Shown: piece by piece, positions 42,865 through 51,373 of the stretch | How positions within the stretch are numbered: position 1 is the stretch's first letter | Layout: the number at the start of each line of letters is the position of its first letter | NCBI GenBank assembly: GCA_025353725.1 | Contig: JANXOF010000095.1 | Coordinates: 1 to 64,000 of the forward strand | DNA length: 64,000 nt | Direction: 5' to 3' | From: Polyangiaceae bacterium | GTDB taxonomy: Bacteria > Myxococcota_A > Polyangia > Polyangiales > Polyangiaceae | Program-made: the position numbers and the translations under genes | The notes under the pieces: model-generated | Seen by the model: the letters and a program-made list of their open reading frames with translations, nothing else | Databases searched by the model: none | What the model was told of the DNA's origin: nothing

Positions 42865-43938
42865 TCAATCCCCTAAGAGATGCTCGGCGGCCTTACGCCC
42901 GCTCTCGAGCGCGCTCTCGACTCGAGCACTCGCAAGCCAGTCGCCGCAGACGACGAGGTCGTTCGCTCGGTCGACCAAAACGTGGAGTTTTGGCTCGCAG
43001 CTCGGGCTTCTCGCAAACCTCCAACGGTGTGCTTTCGCATAAGCCACCGCAACGGCGTGGGCTCCGTGGCGCTCAGCGAACGCGGCCACCATGGCTTCGC
43101 ACACCGCTTCCGGCGAATCTTCAAGGTGAGCCTTGGACCATAGAGTCGATGCGTGCAACATCCACGCGTCTTCGCCCGCGAACCGTGCGCGCCCCGGCTT
43201 GCTTCCTTCCCTCGCAGCCCACGCGAGCTCGCTCGCTCGATCTTCGAAGACGTCGGCTCCGAAGTCGGGCGCTCCGCGAAGGCCCAACATCACGGCCCAA
43301 CAGGGCGTTTGTGCAAACGTTGCCGTGTCGCTAAAAACGGACGAACACGACCGGGCGAGCTCCGCGGATTGCGAAGCAGGGAGCGCCAGCACCAGCGCGT
43401 CCGACTCGTGAATGAGCGGCGCATCACCCTCCGCGCTCCAAAAGCTTATCGACCACTGCTCGGACGCGCGCGCGACCGTAGACACGGTGCAGCCAAGCTT
43501 CACATCGAGTCCATTTGCAAGGCACTTCGCGAGTGCGCCCATGCTCGGTGTGCCGACCCACCAAGTCTCACTCGGACGCAGGACGTTCCCCGACGCGTCG
43601 GCCACGCGTGGCGACCAACGCGCGACCACGCTTGCCTTTTCCCACAACGCCACGGCCGCCTGCAGCCACTCACCGCGCGCCGTGAAAAACTGGGCGCCGT
43701 GATCGAAGACGCGCCCGGACTCCTCGCGCCGGCTCGTCGCCCGACCTCCAACCGATCGCCCCTTGTCAAACACCGTGACCCGAAGTCCGCGGTCTGCGAG
43801 CACGCGCGCACACGCGAGACCGGCGAGACCCGCGCCGACGACCGCGACGCGGCGTGGGGGAGATAAGGGAAGCCTAGTCTTTTGTGCCGAAAATGACGCG
43901 GAAAGAGGACCCATCAGAGGCGTAGGCGGCCTAGGCAT
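42865..43938 (-). CDS. Renalase-like FAD-dependent oxidoreductase
   Basis: Soluble flavoprotein of about 357 residues. The FAD Rossmann motif VAVVGAGLAGLACARVLADR begins near residue 31, followed by FDKGRSVGGRATSRR and DHGAQFFTAR, the renalase/amine-oxidase signature. The C-terminal DWLASARVESALESGRKAAEHLL closes the FAD-binding fold. Bacterial renalase oxidises isomeric dihydronicotinamides; whether this one does is unknown. Two starts are possible, ATG 43938 or ATG 43914, both without clear ribosome binding sites; the 44058 frame overlaps the divergent gene. A small four-helix membrane protein gene is divergent from it. Confidence 0.85.
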   Translation of the reverse strand: MPRPPTPLMGPLSASFSAQKTRLPLSPPRRVAVVGAGLAGLACARVLADRGLRVTVFDKGRSVGGRATSRREESGRVFDHGAQFFTARGEWLQAAVALWEKASVVARWSPRVADASGNVLRPSETWWVGTPSMGALAKCLANGLDVKLGCTVSTVARASEQWSISFWSAEGDAPLIHESDALVLALPASQSAELARSCSSVFSDTATFAQTPCWAVMLGLRGAPDFGADVFEDRASELAWAAREGSKPGRARFAGEDAWMLHASTLWSKAHLEDSPEAVCEAMVAAFAERHGAHAVAVAYAKAHRWRFARSPSCEPKLHVLVDRANDLVVCGDWLASARVESALESGRKAAEHLLGD

Positions 43939-44034
43939 TTGTTTCGGGTCTAGGGCGAGTCGGGCTCCGTGACAACATCGGCTCGTGTTCACTGTCAGGT
44001 GGATGCCAACGAGCCTGCCGTGGGAAGGTGCGCC

Positions 44035-44475
44035 ATGACTCCAGAAGTTGTTCGACACCTCCGATGGATCGAGCTTTCAAGTGCGCTTTTTATGACCGGA
44101 CTTATCTGGTTCGTGCAAGTCGTTCACTACCCGCTTCTCGCGAAGGTGGGCGCCGACTCTGCGGCCTACCAGGCCTCCCACATGACGCGCACCACGTGGG
44201 TCGTCGCGGCCCCGATGATGGCCGAGCTCGCGACGTGCTTGATTCTAGGGTTGATGGCCGTAGGCCCAAGCTGGCAGCGATGGCCATCGACGGCTATGCT
44301 TGTAGTCGCCTGGGTATCCACGTCACTTCTCCTGATACCCGCTCACAATGCACTTGCGCTCGGTTTTGACGTGACGGTTCACGAACGATTGGTTTCTGCG
44401 AACTGGATACGCACCGCAGCGTGGACCGCCCGAGCGTGCCTATGCGTTGCAGGGATGATGCGCGCGCCAGGTTAG
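44035..44475 (+). CDS. Four-helix membrane protein
   Basis: A 146-residue integral membrane protein with four predicted helices: WIELSSALFMTGLIWFVQVV (about 11-30), the segment VVAAPMMAELATCLILGLMAV (about 56-76), PSTAMLVVAWVSTSLLLIPA (about 85-104) and RTAAWTARACLCVAGMM near the end. The pattern and the conserved HYPL and HNAL/HERL motifs recall small DUF-type haem or unknown membrane proteins, but I cannot name a family. GGAAGG just before the ATG at 44035 supports that start. The converging rbgA gene ends five bases away. Confidence 0.7.
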   Translation: MTPEVVRHLRWIELSSALFMTGLIWFVQVVHYPLLAKVGADSAAYQASHMTRTTWVVAAPMMAELATCLILGLMAVGPSWQRWPSTAMLVVAWVSTSLLLIPAHNALALGFDVTVHERLVSANWIRTAAWTARACLCVAGMMRAPG

Positions 44476-44480
44476 AGCCC

Positions 44481-45335
44481 TTAGACGGCAGGCGGCCGCT
44501 CGAGGCTTATGCGGCCGAGCGCGCCCGTACGAAATTCGTGAATAAGAATGTCTGCGGCCTTGTGGCGGTCGATCGCCCCGCCGGCACGAAGGCCTCCGCG
44601 GCGGCGGCCGATCTCGTCGATCAGCGCACTCGCATCCTTCGGTAACTCGGTCAATTTATAGCGCTTGATGACGAGATCGGGATACTGGGCGAGGAGGAAG
44701 CTAGCACCGAAAAGAGCAACGCTTTCATAGTCAAGCGCAGAATCCGGGATAGCACCGCCGAAAGCGAGGCGCATGCCCCCCGAGGGGTCTTCGATCTTCG
44801 GCCACATGATTCCGGGGTTATCCGAAAGCGTCATACCGTTTTTAAGGAGCACGACCTGTTGCCCCTTGGTCACGGCGGGCTCGTCGCCAACGTTCGCGAT
44901 CTTCCTTTGCGCAAGTGTATTGACCAAGGTTGACTTGCCGACATTCGGAATACCAACAATCAACGCTCGCGCTGTCTTTCGACCGCGGGTCGGCTTCGCA
45001 AGAAGACCGCACACATCGGCGATGCGCGTCCGCGTTTCGGCGGCGCGCTCGGAGCTGATCGCGATGGCCTTGACCTGACCGCGTTTGGACGTCGCGGCGC
45101 CGGTGCTCTCGAAGTAGCGCAACCAAAGCTGTGTGGCCTCGGGGTCCGCGAGGTCGCTTTTACTCAGTACCTTGACGCAGGGCTTCAGCCCGCGGAGCTC
45201 GGCGAGAACTGGGTTTTCGCTTGCGAACGGCATGCGAGCGTCCAGCACTTCGAGGACTACGTCCTGCGCAGGCATGGCCTCGACGATGTTCCGTCGAGCC
45301 TTGTTCATGTGACCCGGGTACCACTGGATGGACAC
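44481..45335 (-). CDS. rbgA: Ribosome biogenesis GTPase RbgA (YlqF)
   Basis: Circularly permuted GTPase needed for late assembly of the 50S subunit; 284 residues, cytoplasmic. The order G4-G1-G3 is visible: SKSD at 58-61, GIPNVGKST at 128-136 and DNPG at 172-175. The N-terminal MSIQWYPGHMNKARR is the RbgA/YlqF hallmark. The C-terminal part (about 205-284) is the family helical RNA-binding region. It stands alone, divergent from the cysteine-repeat lipoprotein gene, 64 bases apart. Confidence 0.93.
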   Translation of the reverse strand: MSIQWYPGHMNKARRNIVEAMPAQDVVLEVLDARMPFASENPVLAELRGLKPCVKVLSKSDLADPEATQLWLRYFESTGAATSKRGQVKAIAISSERAAETRTRIADVCGLLAKPTRGRKTARALIVGIPNVGKSTLVNTLAQRKIANVGDEPAVTKGQQVVLLKNGMTLSDNPGIMWPKIEDPSGGMRLAFGGAIPDSALDYESVALFGASFLLAQYPDLVIKRYKLTELPKDASALIDEIGRRRGGLRAGGAIDRHKAADILIHEFRTGALGRISLERPPAV

Positions 45336-45399
45336 GTTCCCTCCTTACCATGCTGTCAGTGAACCCGAGTTCTGCTAGTCACCGACGCAGGCTCATTCG

Positions 45400-45960
45400 A
45401 TGCGATTGATCAAAAACTCTGCAGTTTTCGTACTTTCCTGGGCCGGCGCGCTCTCCCTCATGGCGCTCGCGGCCGGATGTGACGGGTGCAACTCCTGCCT
45501 CAGCAAGCCCGCGGCGGAGGATGTAGTTCCGACAGCCGCGGCTCGCGCGCCGGCGTTCCTCGTCGTCGACGCCTCCGCTCCGACGGAGCAAGGGCCGAAC
45601 GAACGAGACGAAAAAGCCGTCACTTCGAAGGAAGACGCGGCATCAGGGCCTGTCGTCGACGAGACGCCCGTCCCTCGCGCGGCGAGTCTTCCGCGCCCGA
45701 AGGGGCCAATGCCCACCGGCGCCTACCAGGCTTGCGGGCGCTACGACGGTCCGCACTGCGAAAAAGGATGCCCCAATGGCAACTGCCGCCAGGAGTGTGA
45801 CGGCGTCGATTGCTCGCTGACGTGTGCGAAGGGCTATTGCTCACAGATGTGCGGAGAGGCCGCGACATGCCGAATGACCTGCTCGGGGGGACACTGCATC
45901 CAGACGTGCACGAACTCGAGCGGCTGTGTCAAAGAATGTACGGGGGGGAACTGCACGTAA
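45400..45960 (+). CDS. Lipoprotein with cysteine repeat tail
   Basis: A 186-residue exported lipoprotein. Signal peptide with lipobox LAAGC. The mature N-terminal half is a Pro/Ala/acid linker. The last 75 residues have about 16 cysteines in an alternating CxxxC-x4/5 rhythm, giving seven repeats of about nine residues (for example CEKGCPNGNC, CSLTCAKGYC and CIQTCTNSSGC). In the oxidising periplasm or on the surface the cysteines would form disulfides, so this is a small rigid repeat domain. The family is common in myxobacterial secretomes but has no assigned function that I know of. It is divergent from rbgA. Confidence 0.75.
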   Translation: MRLIKNSAVFVLSWAGALSLMALAAGCDGCNSCLSKPAAEDVVPTAAARAPAFLVVDASAPTEQGPNERDEKAVTSKEDAASGPVVDETPVPRAASLPRPKGPMPTGAYQACGRYDGPHCEKGCPNGNCRQECDGVDCSLTCAKGYCSQMCGEAATCRMTCSGGHCIQTCTNSSGCVKECTGGNCT

Positions 45961-46022
45961 CTCCGAGGCGCTGCCAACGGCACATGTAGCGAATCCGTCT
46001 GCGGCCCGGTAATCTCGAATCC

Positions 46023-47021
46023 GTGAGTGACATTCGCCGAAAAGAATTCGACATCACGTCGCTGCGTCTGTCGGCTGAGGAGGGATTTGTCCTTTCGCGA
46101 CTCGACGTGCCGCTCGCCGTGGGGGACCTCGTGGCTCTGACGGGAATGGCCGAAACTCGCATCGAAGCGATCGTCCAAGTTCTCGAGACACTTGGCGTAG
46201 TCGAACGCGACGCGCGCGGTGAAGACTCCGATCCACGAGGTTTTCAAGAGTCGCACGACCCTCACGAGTCGCCGCGTCAAGACGCTCACCCACTCGACGA
46301 CGACAAAGACACCAAACGCGCCCGCGGATCCCTTCACGCCTACGAGACGCTTTATCGACCGATGACTCGCGCGATGCGCATCGCCGCGGGAAAGATCGTT
46401 ACGGGCGATCAACTGCTGGCATTGTGCCACGACCCGGAGCCGCAGGTCATCGACGCAATCCTATCGAACCCGAGGATCGGGCTCGACCACGCGCGTCACA
46501 TCGCGCGTCACCACCGCACGGCTAGCGGACTCGACCATGTGGGTCGACGAGGCTTAATTCTCCGTGATCTCCACGTAGAGCGCAACCTGCTGGCGAACCC
46601 TCAACTCTCCGATTCACTTTTGAGGAAGGTGCTCGGGCCGAAGCGACTGGCCGACCAATACACAATCGCACTCAGTCGCGAAATACCCGAGCGGACACGC
46701 TTGCTGACGCGCGAACTTATGCAGAAGAAGTTCCTGCAGGCGACACCGGACGAGCGAGCAGCACTTATCGTAACGACAGACGGACGCTGCCTCGTTGTGC
46801 TCGTGAACTGCGCACTTGATGCACGAACGACGCAACTTCTTGTCTCAAAGCGTTCGTACAGCGCACTCTTCGTTCAGAACTTTGCACGCTGGTCCGCGAC
46901 ACCGCCCGCACTTCTCGCGCACCTTCTTCGCTTACCGCTGGTTCGCCAAAACATCGGTCTCAAGAAGGCGCTGCTCAATCATCGGAACGTCCCTCCCGAG
47001 GCGAAGCGCTCGCTGTCGTAG
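46023..47021 (+). CDS. Unknown helical protein with N-terminal winged-helix-like segment
   Basis: A 332-residue soluble protein with no family I recognise. Residues 10-65 look like a winged helix (LSAEEGFVLSRLDVPLAVGD, then AETRIEAIVQVLETLGVVERD). After an acidic linker (about 65-100), residues 105-330 are regular helical repeats reminiscent of leucine-rich-repeat-variant or HEAT repeats: LCHDPEPQVIDAILSNPRI, HVERNLLANPQLSDSLLRKVL, LPLVRQNIGLKKALLNHRNVP. Starts with GTG at 46023. No partner is evident from its neighbours. DNA or protein binding through the repeats is plausible, nothing more. Confidence 0.65.
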   Translation: MSDIRRKEFDITSLRLSAEEGFVLSRLDVPLAVGDLVALTGMAETRIEAIVQVLETLGVVERDARGEDSDPRGFQESHDPHESPRQDAHPLDDDKDTKRARGSLHAYETLYRPMTRAMRIAAGKIVTGDQLLALCHDPEPQVIDAILSNPRIGLDHARHIARHHRTASGLDHVGRRGLILRDLHVERNLLANPQLSDSLLRKVLGPKRLADQYTIALSREIPERTRLLTRELMQKKFLQATPDERAALIVTTDGRCLVVLVNCALDARTTQLLVSKRSYSALFVQNFARWSATPPALLAHLLRLPLVRQNIGLKKALLNHRNVPPEAKRSLS

Positions 47022-47316
47022 ACGACCCACCTCGCGTGCGGTAGTCCAACCGGCGCGGATGTGGGGCATCGTTTGTCCGGTGGCCCTGGATCGACGTCGC
47101 ACCGTTCGGTTGAAGCGCACGGTCGACGTCGGCTTGGCACCCACCAAGAGTGTCCACCGAGAGTGTCTGTCTGGTTACACTCCCCGTCGGACTTGCGTGC
47201 ACACTTCATCAACGCTTTTGGACGCTTACGATACGTCGTAGGCCTTTGGTGTCGGCCAACCCCCGCACGGAAACACCCCCATTCGGCACGTTTCCTGCTT
47301 CACTGTGGTTCCGCCC
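47022..47316. other. Intergenic stretch, nothing recognised
   Basis: About 295 bases between the helical-repeat protein and the SRPBCC gene. No RNA gene, hairpin with T-run or plausible reading frame was found. It should contain the promoter of the downstream gene. Confidence 0.4.
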
Positions 47317-47967
47317 ATGAGATCACGCGCCGCCCGCTTCACGCTCGCCTTGGTCCTCGTCGTCGTGCCGTTTCTAGCCTCGCCGGATTCCGCGCGAGCC
47401 GATGCCGAACCGGACCCCGCCAAGGACCCCCAAGTCGTTCGCCTGCTGCTGGCGAAAAAAACCTTGAACTGGAACCACGCCATCGGGGCTAACGGCGATC
47501 GCTACGGGCACGCCGAGGCGCTAGTTGACGCGTCCGCCGACAAGGTCGCAAAAACAGCGACCGAATTCGGTCAGTACCGCAGTCTTCATCGCAAATTCGC
47601 GACGGCCCGCGTCATTGCCAAAGAGGGCGAGCAAACCGACGTCTACATGCGCTATCCAGTTCAGATTGGACCGGTGAAGATTGAACTGTACGAAGTCATG
47701 CGATTCGCCCCCCCTCGAACGGCGGGTACTTCGCGCGTCATCGAGGCTCGTGGCGTCAAGGGAGATATGAAGCGAGGCCATACCGTCATCACCGTGAAGC
47801 CTGTTGATGCGAAGCATTCGCTGCTCGAAGTCGATATCCTGCTCGTGCCGACGCTTCCCGCGCCGCAGTCGTACGTCGATGAAGAGCTCCGCGATGGGGC
47901 AGAAGACTTCGTCAACGGTCTTCGCGACAAGGCGCAGGGAACCGCAGGCGCCGTCACGGCTCTCTAG
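47317..47967 (+). CDS. Exported SRPBCC/START-like protein
   Basis: A 216-residue secreted protein. A signal peptide (about 1-29) precedes a START/polyketide-cyclase-like (SRPBCC) domain: the pattern YGHAEALVDASADKVAKTAT, FRSL/YRSLHRKF, VYMRYPVQIGPVKIELYEVM, HTVITVKPV and a long C-terminal helix ELRDGAEDFVNGLRDKA. Such domains bind hydrophobic ligands such as lipids. The ATG at 47317 is preferred; a GTG four codons upstream is possible. It precedes the fetAB-like pair by 58 bases, but cotranscription is unproven. Confidence 0.75.
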   Translation: MRSRAARFTLALVLVVVPFLASPDSARADAEPDPAKDPQVVRLLLAKKTLNWNHAIGANGDRYGHAEALVDASADKVAKTATEFGQYRSLHRKFATARVIAKEGEQTDVYMRYPVQIGPVKIELYEVMRFAPPRTAGTSRVIEARGVKGDMKRGHTVITVKPVDAKHSLLEVDILLVPTLPAPQSYVDEELRDGAEDFVNGLRDKAQGTAGAVTAL

Positions 47968-48024
47968 AATTTTGTTAGACGCGCGCAACAACGCGCCGCA
48001 AGACAGCTGTAGTCTTCGCGCAAC

Positions 48025-48687
48025 TTGACCGCGTCTCTTCTTGTAGCCCGAGCGATCTCGGTGATTCGTGACGGTCGACGCCTCGTCGACGCGGCCTCGG
48101 TAACACTCGAGGCGGCCTGCATTACGACTCTTTCAGGGCCGTCGGGGTGCGGCAAGTCGACTCTCCTCCGCGCGATCGCAACGTTAGCCCCGCTTTCTTC
48201 GGGGGAGCTGCTTCTCGAAGGACGCCGCGCTTGTGACGTTGGCTTCGAAGCTTACCGTCGTCGCGTCGCCTACGTGCCGCAGACTCCCCGCATGTTCGAA
48301 GGGTCGGTCGCCGATAACGTTCGCATAGGCCCAGCTTTTTGTGAAGTGTCGCTGGCCGACGCGGACGTTCACGACCTGCTTTCGCGTGTAGGCCTCGAAC
48401 CGGCCCTTGCTGCGCGCGAGGCGAGAACCCTCTCCGGCGGCGAACAGCTCCGAGTCGCCCTTGCGCGTGCACTCGCCAATAGACCTCAAGTGCTTCTTAT
48501 CGACGAACCGACGGCTTCGCTCGACCCCGCCGCCGCCATCGTGGTCCTCGACGCGCTCGTCGCACTCGCCAAGCAGGGCACGGCACTCCTCGCCGTGACT
48601 CACGTAGAGGCCCACGCGCACCGTCTCGGTGGCTCTGTCTTTCGAATGAAAGCAGGCATCCTCGGGGGCAGGCCCCTCCCCTCGTGA
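48025..48687 (+). CDS. fetA: ABC transporter ATPase, FetA-like
   Basis: Cytoplasmic ATPase subunit of 220 residues for the adjacent UPF0014 permease. Walker A GPSGCGKS at 38-45, Q-loop VAYVPQTPRMFEG at 81-93, signature LSGGEQ at 136-141, Walker B LLIDEPTASLD at 157-167 and a switch His in VTHVEAHAHRL. E. coli FetA/FetB exports iron; the assignment follows from the neighbour and short length. TTG start at 48025; no other in-frame start is as suitable. The stop overlaps the permease GTG by 4 bases. Confidence 0.84.
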   Translation: MTASLLVARAISVIRDGRRLVDAASVTLEAACITTLSGPSGCGKSTLLRAIATLAPLSSGELLLEGRRACDVGFEAYRRRVAYVPQTPRMFEGSVADNVRIGPAFCEVSLADADVHDLLSRVGLEPALAAREARTLSGGEQLRVALARALANRPQVLLIDEPTASLDPAAAIVVLDALVALAKQGTALLAVTHVEAHAHRLGGSVFRMKAGILGGRPLPS

Positions 48688-49490
48688 CGTATCTGTCGCT
48701 ACCGCTATGGCGCGTCGCGATGGCAGGTTGCCTCGTACTGGTAGCCATGGCGCTCTCCCGGTTCGCCCGGCTCGGACTCGAAAGGGAGCTCGGTGTGGGT
48801 GCCATTCGCGCCGCTGCGCAGCTCCTCGCGATCGGCTACGCGCTTCGGCTCCTGCTTGCCAACGACCGCCCCGTGGCGGTCTGCGCAGTGCTTATGCTCA
48901 TGTGGAGCGTTGCAGCTTACACCAGTACAAGCCGCATCCGCGTGGGTCCTCCACGCGCCGAGCTTTTCCCGTGCTCGTTTGCAGCGATTGGAGTCGGCGC
49001 AGGGGCAGCACTTCTACCCGTGCTCGCGTTCGTGCTTGTGCCAAACTCTTGGTTCGATGCGCGTTACATCATTCCCATAGGCGGGATGATGTTGTCCTCC
49101 GCGATGAACGTCGTAGCTCAAGTGTTCGAGAGACTGTTCGCCTCCGCAGCGACCGACGAAGCGACACTCGAGCAAGCCCTCGCGCTCGGCGCGAGCGGCA
49201 AGCAGGCTCTCGCGCCGTACGTAAGGTCGGCACTCCGAGGGGCATTGATCCCCACCATCAACGGGCTCGTTACGGTCGGGCTCGTCTCGCTTCCCGGCAT
49301 GATGACTGGACAGATCGTGAGCGGAGCGGCGCCCGAGCAAGCGGTCCGCTACCAAATTGTCATCATGTATCAGCTTGTGGCTGTCGCCGCAGTTTCAGGC
49401 GCGGTGGCCGCGTGGTTCGCTCGCCGTTTGCTTTTCACCAACGAGACTCAAATCCGGACTTGGCAACGCCGGACTCGCGACGTCACCTGA
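48684..49490 (+). CDS. fetB: UPF0014 family permease, FetB-like
   Basis: Inner-membrane permease of 268 residues. It has the family hallmarks: GAIRAAAQLLAIGYALRLLL, the central PIGGMMLSSAMNVVAQVFERL (about 131-151) and SLPGMMTGQIVSGAAPEQAVRYQIV near 203-228. About seven hydrophobic segments are visible. Paired with the ATPase through a GTGA overlap, it forms the FetAB exporter, reported in E. coli to lower cellular iron under oxidative stress. The C-terminus continues as a short charged tail. Confidence 0.86.
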   Translation: MTYLSLPLWRVAMAGCLVLVAMALSRFARLGLERELGVGAIRAAAQLLAIGYALRLLLANDRPVAVCAVLMLMWSVAAYTSTSRIRVGPPRAELFPCSFAAIGVGAGAALLPVLAFVLVPNSWFDARYIIPIGGMMLSSAMNVVAQVFERLFASAATDEATLEQALALGASGKQALAPYVRSALRGALIPTINGLVTVGLVSLPGMMTGQIVSGAAPEQAVRYQIVIMYQLVAVAAVSGAVAAWFARRLLFTNETQIRTWQRRTRDVT

Positions 49491-49542
49491 TTGCTTCGGC
49501 GACTTCCCGGAGTCGATGCGAAGCATCCGCAGAATCGGAGCC

Positions 49543-49812
49543 ATGAAAGACTGGTTGCTCGAAGAGGCCATCGAAGACGTACGGGCTCTCCTCTCGGAGC
49601 TCGACGATGACTGCTGCGACCCAGCCACGAAGGACCTGCGGACGCGTACAGACGCCCTTACGAGAGCGTCCTCGGCGCTAGCGTCCGAGGACGCACAGCG
49701 CCAAGACGTTCTCTCTCTCGCAAGCCTCGCACTCAGTATTCGCGACGAAGCCGTAGCCCTTCGGAGCCGCCACAGTTCGTTCCACCGACTTGTGCAGAGC
49801 ATGATCGACTGA
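49543..49812 (+). CDS. Small acidic helical protein
   Basis: An 89-residue protein beginning MKDWLLEEAIEDVRALLSEL, acidic and predicted helical throughout, with one CC pair. No family recognised. GGAG directly before the ATG at 49543 supports the start; the frame is open further upstream but overlaps the end of fetB. No signal peptide or membrane segment. It may be the last gene of the fetAB transcript. Confidence 0.55.
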   Translation: MKDWLLEEAIEDVRALLSELDDDCCDPATKDLRTRTDALTRASSALASEDAQRQDVLSLASLALSIRDEAVALRSRHSSFHRLVQSMID

Positions 49813-49845
49813 GCAGGCGCGCGCACGGCGCCTTCGCTACGCCCC

Positions 49846-50166
49846 TTAGGTCGCCTTCGCTACCCAGAGCTTACACCCGCCCTCCGGATTGATCGGCCCT
49901 TTGACCACTTTACATCCGCCACACGCGTCCGGTCCCTTGCCTTCGTATTGAGCGCAGTTCGAACACTTCTTTGCAGGGTCGGTGGTGGCCTCGACGTAGG
50001 CGGCCGTGTCTCGACGGACCGTCGCGTCGGCGGGAGAAAGACCGGAGACGTCTTCGCAGCTAGGCTTCTTCGAGCAGCCCGTGGTCAAGAATCCGGGGAC
50101 GACCGCAGCGGCGGAGAAAATAGCGAGGTGGCGCAGTGCATCGCGTCGAGCCATGACAGATTTCAT
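49846..50166 (-). CDS. High-potential iron-sulfur protein with Tat-like lipoprotein signal
   Basis: A 106-residue exported electron carrier. The signal has a twin-arginine-like start (ARRDALRHLAIF), a hydrophobic stretch and a possible lipobox LTTGC. The mature part carries the HiPIP cysteine pattern KCSNC then CGGC and GGC before KLW, which holds a 4Fe-4S cluster with high reduction potential. Folded cofactor proteins are typical Tat substrates, which agrees with the RR. ATG at 50166 is chosen; ATG at 50154 would begin directly at ARRD. HiPIPs usually donate electrons to photosynthetic or respiratory oxidases; no such complex is nearby. Confidence 0.82.
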   Translation of the reverse strand: MKSVMARRDALRHLAIFSAAAVVPGFLTTGCSKKPSCEDVSGLSPADATVRRDTAAYVEATTDPAKKCSNCAQYEGKGPDACGGCKVVKGPINPEGGCKLWVAKAT

Positions 50167-50248
50167 GACGGGCGTCTTTGGGGCCAACCGCTAGGAAAGT
50201 CCACTGATTCGTGCCTATTTCGCGCCGACTGTGGCATCGTCAACAGCG

Positions 50249-50743
50249 ATGTCGCTTTCGGAACAGGCGTTCACCGCTCTCGTCGACGCAGGATGCACGG
50301 AATGCCCGAGCAAGAAGCTCATCGTTGAGGCCATCGTGGCGCAAACGATGCCGACACTTGGCGGTGAGCCGTACGGCACGCCAACGTGGCGCTACAAGGG
50401 CGAAGACCTCGTTCAGGGGACCTACCGGATCGCATGTGACGCATGCAAGCATGAGCTCTTTGGTGAGTCGGCGTGCTCACGATGCGCGTCCGCGGACGGC
50501 GTCGCACGCGCACTCGTTACAAACAACGCCCTGCCCATCCCGGCCTCGTGTTCAAGCTGTGGCAGCGAGCTTTTGACCGCCACCGTGTTCGTGCCTGCGA
50601 CGGTCACGTACGAGGGGAAGCGCGCGGCCAAAGCCCGCACGCAAACGGTTCCGGAAGATCCAGGCTTTCATGCATCGCGGGTAGAATGCAAAGAGTGCCG
50701 AACGATCCTCGAGCGCCGAACGACCTGCGTTTTGTGCGCGTGA
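50249..50743 (+). CDS. Zinc-ribbon-like protein of unknown function
   Basis: A 164-residue cytoplasmic protein with at least five CxxC-type pairs: CTEC near 16-19, CDAC near 63, CSRC near 76, CSSC near 101, CKEC near 148 and CVLC at the end. This looks like three zinc ribbons. It starts MSLSEQAFTALVDAGC. The ATG at 50249 is preferred; the frame is open to 50231. It diverges from the HiPIP gene and is followed at 55 bases by a DUF1993 gene. RNA, DNA or protein binding is possible; no family name is supported. Confidence 0.7.
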   Translation: MSLSEQAFTALVDAGCTECPSKKLIVEAIVAQTMPTLGGEPYGTPTWRYKGEDLVQGTYRIACDACKHELFGESACSRCASADGVARALVTNNALPIPASCSSCGSELLTATVFVPATVTYEGKRAAKARTQTVPEDPGFHASRVECKECRTILERRTTCVLCA

Positions 50744-50798
50744 GTGAAGCGACAATCGAGGCCATCGAACGTGCACGCCTTGAGGTAGTCTGCCGAAC

Positions 50799-51311
50799 AT
50801 GTACTTCGAACTTTTTTCTCAGATGAAGAAGCAGTTAGGCCAGCTCGACAAGTGGTTGGAGACGGCGACCGCCTACGCCGACAGCAAGAAGATTGAGTCG
50901 GGTGTGTTCGGATCCCTGCGCCTCGCGCCGGACCAGTTCCCCTTCGCGCGCCAGGTACAAATCACCTGCGATACGGCGAAGTTAGGCGCGGCTCGCCTCT
51001 CCGGCAAAGAGGCGCCCGCGCAAGCTGACACGGAAGTCACGCTTCCGGAGCTGCGTGCACGCGTGCAGTCAGTACTCAAATACCTCGACGGCTTCGCCGC
51101 AAAAGACTTCGAGAACACAGCTACGCGGTCGATTACCCAGCCGCGCTGGGAGGGCAAGACGATGACCGGAGCCGATTACATGCTCGAGCACGTCGTCCCG
51201 AACTTTTACTTTCACCTTACGACGGTCTACGCGCTTCTCCGTCACAACGGGGTCGCTGTTGGAAAGCGCGATTTCCTAGGTACGCTGACCCAAAAAGCAC
51301 CAGCGACCTGA
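50799..51311 (+). CDS. DUF1993 family protein
   Basis: A 170-residue soluble protein of the DUF1993 (DinB-like four-helix) type: starts MYFELFSQMKKQLGQLDKWL, with FPFARQVQITCDTAKLGAARLSG in the middle and MLEHVVPNFYFHLTTVYALLRHNGV near the C-terminus. The conserved histidines could bind metal as in DinB proteins, but the DUF1993 function is not known. It lies between the zinc-ribbon gene and the M3 peptidase gene in the same direction. Confidence 0.85.
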   Translation: MYFELFSQMKKQLGQLDKWLETATAYADSKKIESGVFGSLRLAPDQFPFARQVQITCDTAKLGAARLSGKEAPAQADTEVTLPELRARVQSVLKYLDGFAAKDFENTATRSITQPRWEGKTMTGADYMLEHVVPNFYFHLTTVYALLRHNGVAVGKRDFLGTLTQKAPAT

Positions 51312-51373
51312 GACGAAACCGCGTTGGACGACCGGCTTCCCTGCCGTGGCGTTTTTCGCGTACCTGCGGGAAG

